A program made the translations under genes and the position numbers. Positions 8,207-13,413 of a stretch of DNA of 13,413 nt are shown here, one piece after another. The notes below the pieces were generated by a model. The model was not told where the DNA came from and made no database searches. It saw only the letters and a program-made list of their open reading frames with translations. Source of the stretch: Sutterella sp. (lineage in GTDB: Bacteria; Pseudomonadota; Gammaproteobacteria; Burkholderiales; Burkholderiaceae_F); assembly GCA_019418605.1 (NCBI GenBank), contig DYBN01000031.1, positions 1-13,413 of the forward strand, written 5' to 3'. Each line of letters starts with the position of its first letter. Positions within the stretch are counted from its first letter, which is position 1.

Positions 8207-8345
8207 AAAAATACCACCTTTTTCCTACTGAGATACCCGCAATTGACCAAGGCGCCATGCAAAAGCCGTGCCATCGGGATCACAAAACGCCGACTTTGGC
8301 GTCGGGTTTTGCCTCGGCAGAGGTCCCTCTTGGAGCGCCGTCCCT

Positions 8346-8380
8346 GGCTTGGCCTTGCGCCCGGCAAGGAAGCCCCTTTT
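8346..8380 (+). terminator. Terminator-like hairpin in the tsaE upstream region
   Basis: GGCTT (8346-8350) and CCTTGC (8353-8358) pair with GCAAGG (8364-8369) and AAGCC (8370-8374) across a 5-nt loop, leaving a 2-nt bulge, and are followed by CCTTTT. It does not follow a known gene, so it could end a short RNA, attenuate a tsaE leader, or be chance. Confidence 0.3.
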
Positions 8381-8491
8381 CAAAGGCAGCGCACAAGCCC
8401 CTTGTCTTTTCGTGCAAGGAAAGCGTCGTTTTTCGCAAAAAACCTTTTCCGGGCTCTCTCGGGCCGGCCGCGGCCGCTAAACTTTTATGCC

Positions 8492-9016
8492 ATGACGACA
8501 AGCACGAGCGACACTCTCATTTTTCTCTCCGAGGAGGCTCAGACCGAAGCCCTTGCGCGCAGCTTTGCCGCGGCGCTCGCCCAAGGGCGCGAGAGCATTG
8601 TCCTGCAAGGGTTCAACCTGCGGTTAACGGGCGATCTCGGCGCCGGAAAGACCACCTTCACGCGGGCGCTTTTAAGAGCGCTCGGCGTGCGCGGGCGCGT
8701 GCGCAGCCCCACGTTTGAGCTTCTTGAAGAGTACGAGGTGCTCGAGGGCATCCCCTTTTATCACTTTGACTTCTATCGCTTTGAAAGTCCCCGTGAATTT
8801 GAAGAGGCGGGCTTTCGGGAAATGTTCGGGCCCGGGCGCATCACGGCCTGCGAGTGGAGCGAGAAGGCGGCGGACTATCTTCCCGCGGCCGACCTTGAAA
8901 TGACGCTTGTCGTAAAGGATGAAGGCCGAAGCGCGAGGCTTTGCGCTTTAAGCGCGCTTGCCTCCGCAATGGTTTCGGACGTTGCAAAGAGCTTTGAGGT
9001 GTGCCGTGCAGCTTGA
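8492..9016 (+). CDS. tsaE: tRNA (adenosine(37)-N6)-threonylcarbamoyltransferase complex ATPase subunit TsaE
   Basis: A P-loop ATPase of 174 residues that works with TsaB and TsaD in the cytoplasm to place threonylcarbamoyl on A37 of ANN-decoding tRNAs. Walker A is GDLGAGKTTF (residues 47-56, Lys53). It is followed by the family's VRSPTFELLEEYE, HFDFYRF and CEWSEKAADYLP segments, in the usual order. Length fits the family (about 150-175). The ATG at 8492 was chosen because the protein then begins with the usual short N-terminus before the first helix; the frame is open to 8243 but that stretch has no family resemblance and looks non-coding. No Shine-Dalgarno is visible before 8492; a -10-like TAAACT lies at 8478-8483, so a leaderless transcript is possible. 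The stop overlaps amiC by 11 nt, so the two genes form one unit. Confidence 0.93.
   Translation: MTTSTSDTLIFLSEEAQTEALARSFAAALAQGRESIVLQGFNLRLTGDLGAGKTTFTRALLRALGVRGRVRSPTFELLEEYEVLEGIPFYHFDFYRFESPREFEEAGFREMFGPGRITACEWSEKAADYLPAADLEMTLVVKDEGRSARLCALSALASAMVSDVAKSFEVCRAA
8996..8999 (+). promoter_or_regulatory. Ribosome binding site that fixes the amiC start
   Basis: GAGG at 8996-8999, inside the end of tsaE, lies six bases before GTG at 9006. This supports GTG as the amiC start over an upstream in-frame TTG at 8958. Confidence 0.6.
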
Positions 9017-10280
9017 ACGCCGCGACTTGATTTTGGGCGCCGCGGCGGCCTTTGCCGCGGGCAATCCCCTCTTGTCCTGGGCCGCCGCGCAAAAGCTTGA
9101 CCTTCGCATCTGGCCCGACGACGAGAGCACGCGCATCTCGATAGAGTCCGATCGCAAGCTCAAGTTTCGCCACATGATTTTGCGCGGCACCAAGCCTTAT
9201 CGCCTGGTGCTCGACATCGAGGGCATGCAGCTCACAAGCGCCCTTGCCCAGGGCTTGAGAAACCTCAAAACGAAGGACAACTTCATCTCGGCCGTGCGGC
9301 CCGGGCAGTTCAAGCCCGACGTGATGCGCCTGGTCTTTGACCTCAAGACCGACATCAACGCCGAGGTCAACTACTCCAAGCCCATTGCCAACTACAAGCA
9401 CCGCATCATCATCAACATCACGCCCACCAATGCGGACTTGATGAAGCAGGTGATTGAAAAGACAAGCGCCGAAGGCAAGACGCAGGTTGCCGACGCAGCG
9501 CCTCCGGCCAAGCCCAACACGGTCAAGGAGACCGAGCGGCGCGTCAAGCGCACGCCCACAAGGCAAAACGGCAAGGCCGAGACGCTCATCGTCGTGATCG
9601 ACCCCGGCCACGGAGGCGAAGACCCGGGCGCCGTGGGCCGCAGAAAGACCAAGGAAAAGGACGTGGTGCTTGCCATCAGCAAAAAGCTTGCCGCCACGAT
9701 CAACCGCACCAAGGGCATGCGGGCGGTTTTAACGCGCAGCAAGGACGTGTTTCTGCCGCTGTCGCGCCGCGCGGGCATTGCCGTCAAGCAAAAGGCCCAC
9801 ATCTTTGTGAGCGTGCACGCCGACGCCTGGATCAAGGCCGACGCGCACGGCTCTTCGGTTTATACGCTCAGCGTCAACGGCGCCTCGTCGCTGCAGGCGC
9901 GCTGGCTTGCCCAGTCGCAAAACCGCGCCGACGAAATCGGAGGCCAGGTCATGAAGGACGTGCCGGCCTCGGCCCGCAGCTCTCTTGTGGATCTGCTTGC
10001 GGAAACAAAGCTGCGCTACGGCATTCAGCTTGGCGACGAGGTGCTCTCGGAACTCTCCAAGCTCGGCCCCTTGCACAAGTCAAGCGTCGAGTACGCCGAG
10101 TTTGCCGTGCTCAAGGCCCAGGGCGTGCCCTCGATTCTTGTCGAGACGGCCTTCATCAGCAACCCCAAGGAGGAAAACCGTCTGCGCGACGCCAGACACC
10201 AGGCCCGCTTTGCGGACGCCATCTTCAAGGGCATCCGCTCGGCCATCCGAAAGGACCCGTCGCTGCTGCGGCACACCTGA
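9006..10280 (+). CDS. amiC: N-acetylmuramoyl-L-alanine amidase, AmiC type (Tat-exported, AMIN + Amidase_3)
   Basis: A 424-residue periplasmic zinc amidase that cuts the bond between MurNAc and the stem peptide and helps split the septum. The N-terminus is a twin-arginine signal: ERRDLILG at residues 4-11, a hydrophobic run, then AAA-Q near 26-29 as likely cleavage site. Residues about 30-130 form an AMIN domain for septal targeting. A basic linker at about 150-192 leads to Amidase_3, starting at VVIDPGHGGEDPGA. Expected zinc ligands are His202, Glu217 and His271 (SVHADA), and the catalytic Glu is Glu380 in VETAFISN. The insert before VEYAEFAVLK matches the regulatory helix region of AmiB/AmiC-type enzymes, which is opened by EnvC/NlpD-type activators. 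The GTG at 9006 overlaps tsaE and keeps the Tat motif six residues from the start. tsaE-amiC is a common order in Betaproteobacteria. Confidence 0.94.
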   Translation: MQLERRDLILGAAAAFAAGNPLLSWAAAQKLDLRIWPDDESTRISIESDRKLKFRHMILRGTKPYRLVLDIEGMQLTSALAQGLRNLKTKDNFISAVRPGQFKPDVMRLVFDLKTDINAEVNYSKPIANYKHRIIINITPTNADLMKQVIEKTSAEGKTQVADAAPPAKPNTVKETERRVKRTPTRQNGKAETLIVVIDPGHGGEDPGAVGRRKTKEKDVVLAISKKLAATINRTKGMRAVLTRSKDVFLPLSRRAGIAVKQKAHIFVSVHADAWIKADAHGSSVYTLSVNGASSLQARWLAQSQNRADEIGGQVMKDVPASARSSLVDLLAETKLRYGIQLGDEVLSELSKLGPLHKSSVEYAEFAVLKAQGVPSILVETAFISNPKEENRLRDARHQARFADAIFKGIRSAIRKDPSLLRHT

Positions 10281-10296
10281 TTCACCAACGACCATC

Positions 10297-10328
10297 AAAA
10301 GGGGGCCTGAAGATTTTCGCTCCCTTTT
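10297..10328 (+). terminator. Weak stem-loop between amiC and phoH
   Basis: AAAAGGG (10297-10303) can pair with CCCTTTT (10322-10328) across an 18-nt loop, followed by CTTTTC. The 75-nt gap has no other feature. This may give partial termination between amiC and phoH, or be chance. Confidence 0.3.
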
Positions 10329-10355
10329 CTTTTCACCACGAACGACACACGCACC

Positions 10356-12215
10356 ATGCCTCTGCCCCCTGCCCCGACCAAGCCCGCCGATACCGTTGCC
10401 CTCGAAGGATTGGAAAAAGCGCCCGCCGCTCGCACGAGAAAGCCCAGGGCCAAAGCCGCCCTTCTCAAAGCGCCGGAAACTTCCCTTGCAGCGCCTGCCG
10501 CGCCCGGCACCGACGGCGCGGCCCTGAAAGAAGCTGCGGCCCCGACCGCTAAAGCCTCCCGCAGGACGGCCGCGGCCAAGCCCGCGGGATCAACAAAGAC
10601 GGAAAAGACTGCCGGGAGCGCAAAAGCGACAAAGGCAACCAAGACAACGCCGGCGGCAAAGAGCGCGCGCTCGGCAAGCCCGGCAAAAGAGGCAAAAGCG
10701 GAAAAGGCCGGCAAACTGCAGAGCGAGGCGGCACCGCTGCCAGCCTCTTCAAACGAGACCGCTGCGGCGTCCGAGCCCGTCACGATCGTGCCCGGGGCAA
10801 GCCGCCTTCGCAAGCCCCGCGCGACGCTCTCTTCATTAAAGCCCCGCGTGTTCGTGCTCGACACCAACGTGCTGCTGCACGATCCGACGTGCCTTTTCCG
10901 CTTTCAGGAGCACGACGTGTTCCTGCCGATGACCACGCTCGAAGAGCTCGACAACCACAAGACCGGAACAAGCGATTTGGCGCGCAACGCCCGCGAGGTG
11001 AGCCGCACGATCGATCAGCTCATCGAGGCGGGCACCGACAGCATCGACAAGGGCGTGCGGCTTGACGCCATCGGAAACCGCGAGGCCCACGGACGGCTTT
11101 ACTTTGAGACAAGCGCCATTTCCGCGCGTCTGCCCGCGGGCCTCAATCAAGACAAGGCCGACAACAAGATTCTGGCCGTGGTCAAGGCAATCGGCGACGT
11201 CTTTGCAGGCAAGAACATCGTGCTTGTGAGCAAAGACATCAACATGCGCATCAAGGCGACGGCCCTGGGGCTTGCGGCCGAGGACTACTTCAACGACAAG
11301 ACGATCGACGACACGGACCTGCTCTACACGGGCCGCACGACGGTGTCGCCCGACTTCTGGGAAAAGGACGTCGTCAACCTCAAGAGCTGGCAGGCCGACG
11401 GGCGCACCTGGTACAGCTTCGAGGGCCCCCTTGCGAACCGTCTTACGGTCAACGAATTTCTCACCGCGTCCGACGCGAGCTTTGCCGCGCAGGTAAAGTC
11501 CAAAGACCGCGGCACGGTCGTGCTTGCGACCTTGAAGGACTACATGCAGCCCAAAAACAACGTCTGGGGCGTGCACGCAAGAAACCTTGAACAGAGCCTT
11601 GCGCTCAACCTTCTGATGGACCCCGACATCGACTTCGTGACGCTCCTGGGACAGGCGGGCACGGGCAAGACCTTAATTACGCTCGCGGCGGCCCTCACGC
11701 AGACGCTCGATGCGCGCCGCTACACCGAAATCATCTTTACGCGCGCCACCGTGAGCGTCGGAGAAGACATCGGCTTTCTGCCGGGCACGGAGGAAGAGAA
11801 GATGACGCCCTGGATGGGAGCGCTTGAAGACAACCTCGAAGTGCTCAACAAGTCGGACCGCTCCACGGGCGGCTGGGCGCGCAGCGCGGCCTCCGACCTC
11901 ATCCGCAGCCGCATCCGCATCAAGTCGATGAGCTTCATGCGCGGACGCACGTTTCTCAACAAGTTCGTGATCATCGACGAGGCCCAGAACCTCTCCCCGA
12001 AGCAGATGAAAACGCTCATCACGCGCGCAGGTCCCGGCACCAAGATCGTGTGCATGGGCAACATCGCGCAGATCGACACCCCCTACCTCACCGAGGGGTC
12101 ATCCGGCCTTACCTACGTGGTCGACCGCTTCCGCGGATGGGAAAACGCGGGTCACATCACGCTTGAGCGGGGCGAACGAAGCAGACTTGCCGACTACGCA
12201 AGCCGCGTGCTCTGA
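10356..12215 (+). CDS. PIN-PhoH family protein (PhoH-like ATPase with PIN nuclease domain) with Ala/Lys-rich N-terminal tail
   Basis: A 619-residue cytoplasmic protein of the PhoH2/YlaK type, in which a PIN ribonuclease domain is joined to a PhoH P-loop ATPase; characterised relatives unwind and cut RNA. The PIN domain starts at residue 165 (VFVLDTNVLLHD, Asp169) with further acidic residues at TTLEELD (196-199). The PhoH ATPase has Walker A GQAGTGKT (432-439, Lys438), ITRAG, and Walker B FVIIDEAQNL (Asp541, Glu542). Residues 1-160 form a low-complexity stretch rich in Ala, Lys, Thr and Pro with clusters such as KATKATKTTPAAK, resembling histone-H1-like tails; family members usually begin near the PIN domain and are about 440-480 residues. 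The ATG at 10356 has no good Shine-Dalgarno, but no better start precedes the PIN domain. It follows amiC by 75 nt and is ended by the terminator at 12332-12360. Biological role here is unknown. Confidence 0.9.
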   Translation: MPLPPAPTKPADTVALEGLEKAPAARTRKPRAKAALLKAPETSLAAPAAPGTDGAALKEAAAPTAKASRRTAAAKPAGSTKTEKTAGSAKATKATKTTPAAKSARSASPAKEAKAEKAGKLQSEAAPLPASSNETAAASEPVTIVPGASRLRKPRATLSSLKPRVFVLDTNVLLHDPTCLFRFQEHDVFLPMTTLEELDNHKTGTSDLARNAREVSRTIDQLIEAGTDSIDKGVRLDAIGNREAHGRLYFETSAISARLPAGLNQDKADNKILAVVKAIGDVFAGKNIVLVSKDINMRIKATALGLAAEDYFNDKTIDDTDLLYTGRTTVSPDFWEKDVVNLKSWQADGRTWYSFEGPLANRLTVNEFLTASDASFAAQVKSKDRGTVVLATLKDYMQPKNNVWGVHARNLEQSLALNLLMDPDIDFVTLLGQAGTGKTLITLAAALTQTLDARRYTEIIFTRATVSVGEDIGFLPGTEEEKMTPWMGALEDNLEVLNKSDRSTGGWARSAASDLIRSRIRIKSMSFMRGRTFLNKFVIIDEAQNLSPKQMKTLITRAGPGTKIVCMGNIAQIDTPYLTEGSSGLTYVVDRFRGWENAGHITLERGERSRLADYASRVL

Positions 12216-12227
12216 GGCTTGAAGAAA

Positions 12228-12270
12228 GCCCTTTGAAAATGGCGCACGGCTCTTGCGCCTTTCAAAGGGC
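12228..12270. repeat. Strong two-tier hairpin just after phoH
   Basis: An 11-bp perfect outer stem (12228-12238 with 12260-12270) encloses a 6-bp perfect inner stem (GGCGCA at 12241-12246 with TGCGCC at 12254-12259). There is no T run on the plus strand. It starts 13 nt after the phoH stop and may protect the mRNA 3' end or act in termination. Confidence 0.7.
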
Positions 12271-12311
12271 CCTGGCGGAAAACAGCTGCCGTCAGCGGGG
12301 CGGCGGCCGAT

Positions 12312-12338
12312 GCGGGTGAAGCGGGCGAAACGGGCGAA
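12312..12338. repeat. Three-copy 9-nt tandem repeat
   Basis: GCGGGTGAA, GCGGGCGAA and ACGGGCGAA follow one another at 12312-12320, 12321-12329 and 12330-12338, each differing by one base from its neighbour. The last copy supplies the left arm of the terminator stem. Confidence 0.7.
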
Positions 12339-12360
12339 AGCCTCGCCCTCTTTTGTCTTT
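12332..12360 (+). terminator. Intrinsic terminator of the tsaE-amiC-phoH block
   Basis: GGGCGA (12332-12337) and TCGCCC (12343-12348) form a perfect 6-bp stem with loop AAGCC, followed by TCTTTTGTCTTT. It lies 117 nt after phoH and is the only T-rich terminator on the plus strand here. Confidence 0.65.
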
Positions 12361-12448
12361 GCACATAACCTGAATCTTTCATCGGGCAGTGATGGAAGAC
12401 GTCCATAGCCAATAGCCGACATAACACGTTGCCTTTCCAATACGGAAT

Positions 12449-12477
12449 TTGACTGTTTCCCTATTTTTTTCTACAAG
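12449..12477 (+). promoter_or_regulatory. Candidate promoter reading into the intron remnant (antisense)
   Basis: TTGACT (12449-12454) and TACAAG (12472-12477) are spaced by 17 nt in an AT-rich stretch. They match five and four of six consensus bases. The transcript would run antisense to the group II intron fragment. No gene on the plus strand follows, so this may be fortuitous. Confidence 0.25.
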
Positions 12478-12500
12478 ATTTGACAGACTGCCCCCTTACC

Positions 12501-12581
12501 GTCGAGTAGAGAGCGACGGTCATTGTCATGACCCAGCTCCCCCTCACAGAACCTTACGTGCGGTACTGCCCCATACGGCTC
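12501..12581 (-). ncRNA. Group II intron domains V and VI
   Basis: Domain V (12581-12549) runs from GAGCCGTATG to ACGTAAGGTTC. It has the AGC catalytic triad at positions 2-4 and a closing stem GAGCC/GGTTC, but is 33 nt long instead of 34 and has internal mismatches. Domain VI (about 12545-12501) has a GGTCAT/ATGACC stem with a GACA loop, and GAGC/GCTC, with the likely branch-point A at 12507. Confidence 0.7.
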
Positions 12582-13052
12582 CTCAATCCATCTTCGGCTT
12601 CCATCCCCATATATCCATCCACCATGATGCGTACCGGCTTGACGTAGCACCTCCATATCGCATTGAACTTTTCCCACGTCATTGGGTGCTTTTGCCCGCG
12701 TCGGCGGAGCATCTTCAGCGTGGATACCTTGACGTAGTCGGCGAACTTCCGAATCTTTCAGTAGTTCCCGTTCACGCTGTAGTACGCGCAAGGTCCTTGG
12801 ATCGCCCGGTTGATCGACCTCAGCGTCGCCGCTATCGGCTGGATTCAACCTTGTGCGTAGCCATGCCTTCACGCTTTGCCTTTTGGCTTTGAGTTTCTTC
12901 TCGCTCGTGATAACGCAGAGCGTGTAGTCGCCCTTGCGGGTCTTGCCGTTCAGAAAGTTGAAGCCGAGAAAGTCGAACTTTTCCTTCGTCCCGGTCCTTG
13001 GTCCTATGGGAAGGATTCGAAGTAAGAAAAGACGGAGCGCCCTTGCCAGCAC
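12554..13052 (-). pseudogene. Group II intron maturase/reverse transcriptase, C-terminal remnant
   Basis: This is the thumb and maturase (X) part of an intron-encoded protein. One frame shows KEKFDFLGFNFLNGKTRKG (about 12985-12930) and KLKAKRQSVKAWLRTRLN. The similarity then moves to the next frame, with QPIAATLRSINRAIQG, CAYYSVNGNY, KIRKFADYV, and RRRGQKHPMTWEKFNAIW, the conserved X-domain order. The frame change lies near 12841-12850 and fits one extra base. The second frame also has a TGA at 12760-12758, where homologues have a residue such as Arg (CGA to TGA). Reverse transcriptase blocks 1-5, including YADD, are missing. An uninterrupted frame runs on to 12471, but past the shift it is not maturase-like. 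The product, if made, would be non-functional. Confidence 0.75.
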
Positions 13053-13413
13053 AGCCGCTTCCTGGCCGCGGCAAGCTTGGAGCGGCTTGAAGGATCAAAG
13101 AAAAGCAACTTCACGCAGGCGAGCGGCGCTCTGAAAAAGATTGCGCATTGCGCTGGGCGTTGCGAAGCGATTCTCATGGATTGGAACGAAAGGCCTGTCC
13201 ACTCCAGATGCCGCGCCGCGACGCCAGGCTCGCCAACGCTGCAGGCGCAGGAACTGTCAGACTGCACGACTTACCCACAACCTCGACCTACGGCCCAGTA
13301 AGTAGGCTGAGCGGTCGAGGCTGTGGATAAGTCTTCCGTTGTGCGCATAACCGCCACCGTAAGCACCCCAAAGCTTTTTGACTCCCGCTTCGCTTGACCC
13401 TAAGAATGAAGCT
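13053..13413. other. Unassigned right-hand region
   Basis: No gene is supported in these 361 bases. Several short open frames exist on both strands, including plus 13077-13301 and a minus frame open from the edge to 13258, but none resembles a family I know. The stretch may contain decayed intron sequence upstream of the maturase remnant. A 7-bp inverted repeat (AGCCGCT 13053-13059, AGCGGCT 13081-13087) and the large inverted repeat at 13268-13333 are the only structures seen. Confidence 0.5.
13268..13333. repeat. 20-bp inverted repeat with DnaA-box-like sequences
   Basis: Arms 13268-13287 and 13314-13333 match at 18 of 20 positions. Both mismatches become G-U wobbles if the minus strand is transcribed, so the minus-strand RNA would form an unbroken stem. 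A smaller CCTAC/GTAGG stem (13287-13291, 13302-13306) lies inside. The right arm holds the exact DnaA-box sequence TTATCCACA on the minus strand (13330-13322); the left arm holds TTACCCACA (13271-13279), one base off. Confidence 0.75.

Larger units (their letters stand above)
7899..8491. other. Divergent intergenic region with AT-rich island and hairpins
   Basis: This 593-nt stretch lies between the leftward activase gene and rightward tsaE and must hold both promoters. I see no convincing gene. Bases 8165-8225 are strongly AT-rich against the GC-rich background. Elsewhere are several inverted repeats: TTTCCCTTT at 8052-8060 with its complement at 8114-8122, CCGAC/GTCGG at 8290-8305 followed by GTTTT, a terminator-like stem at 8346-8380, and GTTTTT/AAAAAC at about 8429-8444. 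No tRNA-like fold was recognised. Confidence 0.6.
12501..13052 (-). mobile_element. Group II intron, 3' fragment (degenerate)
   Basis: Read on the minus strand, this carries the end of an intron-encoded maturase, then domain V, then domain VI ending in CTCTACTCGAC at 12511-12501. That 3' end, with a bulged A seven bases from the junction, is typical of bacterial group II introns. The right boundary is only a guess: maturase similarity fades near 13052 and no YADD reverse-transcriptase core was found before the window edge, so the 5' part is deleted or unrecognisable. The 3' flank begins at 12500. The intron is probably unable to move by itself. Confidence 0.75.

Noticed and set aside
8281..8310. 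CCGAC/GTCGG hairpin followed by GTTTT as a terminator
   Set aside because: The stem is only 5 bp, the T run is short, and no gene ends just before it on either strand.
8243..8491. 83-residue N-terminal extension of TsaE
   Set aside because: The added sequence is Arg/Pro/Ser-rich with no family similarity and crosses hairpin-rich intergenic DNA; TsaE proteins are normally near 150-175 residues.
10295..10867. 190-residue minus-strand open frame opposite the PhoH tail
   Set aside because: Antisense to a low-complexity coding stretch; Ala/Val/Phe-rich with no domain, so a composition artefact.
12099..12440. 113-residue minus-strand open frame after phoH
   Set aside because: It overlaps the conserved end of phoH and crosses two hairpins and a terminator; no family resemblance.
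13077..13301. 74-residue plus-strand open frame near the right edge
   Set aside because: No recognisable domain or ribosome binding site, and it runs through the left arm of the large inverted repeat.

Overview
The window is GC-rich with tightly packed genes and looks like the chromosome of a Gram-negative proteobacterium. Lipid A phosphoethanolamine transferase, a Tat-exported cell-separation amidase and the tsaE-amiC gene order all point that way. tsaE followed by amiC is common in Betaproteobacteria (Burkholderiales). A giant oxygen-sensitive acyl-CoA dehydratase/activase protein suggests anaerobic life. Together these fit a gut Burkholderiales such as Sutterellaceae. The taxonomic call is inference from gene content, not from a search.

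Layout. (1) 2-2203 (+): the 3' part of a gene open at the left window edge. It encodes a membrane protein that joins a PAP2-type phosphatase-like domain to a complete EptA-type phosphoethanolamine transferase. (2) 2202-2281: two back-to-back intrinsic terminators, one per strand, separate it from the convergent gene. (3) 2300-3223 (-): AEC-family transporter. (4) 3224-3464: spacer with an 11-nt tandem repeat and a candidate terminator for the next gene. (5) 3465-7898 (-): a 1477-residue protein with two ASKHA activase domains, each with its own Cys pair, followed by HgdB/DUF2229-like iron-sulfur regions. (6) 7899-8491: a long divergent intergenic region with an AT-rich island and hairpins but no recognisable gene. 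(7) 8492-12215 (+): tsaE, amiC (overlapping tsaE by 11 nt) and a PIN-PhoH protein with an unusual Ala/Lys-rich tail; a hairpin and then an intrinsic terminator follow. (8) 12501-about 13052 (-): the 3' end of a decayed group II intron, with a frameshifted maturase X domain plus domains V and VI. (9) 13053-13413: unassigned, with a striking 20-bp inverted repeat carrying DnaA-box-like sequences.

How the genes fit together. The left gene probably remodels lipid A in the inner membrane/periplasm. tsaE (tRNA t6A synthesis) and amiC (septal peptidoglycan cleavage) are translationally linked housekeeping genes, and phoH (RNA-related ATPase/nuclease) follows on the same strand. The activase protein stands alone, with no separate dehydratase subunit gene in view.

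Most worth a second look: the PAP2-EptA fusion, whose phosphatase motif 2 appears to have lost its histidine; the histone-H1-like tail on PhoH; the group II intron remnant; and the DnaA-box inverted repeat. I did not find a clearly new defence or mobile system in this window.
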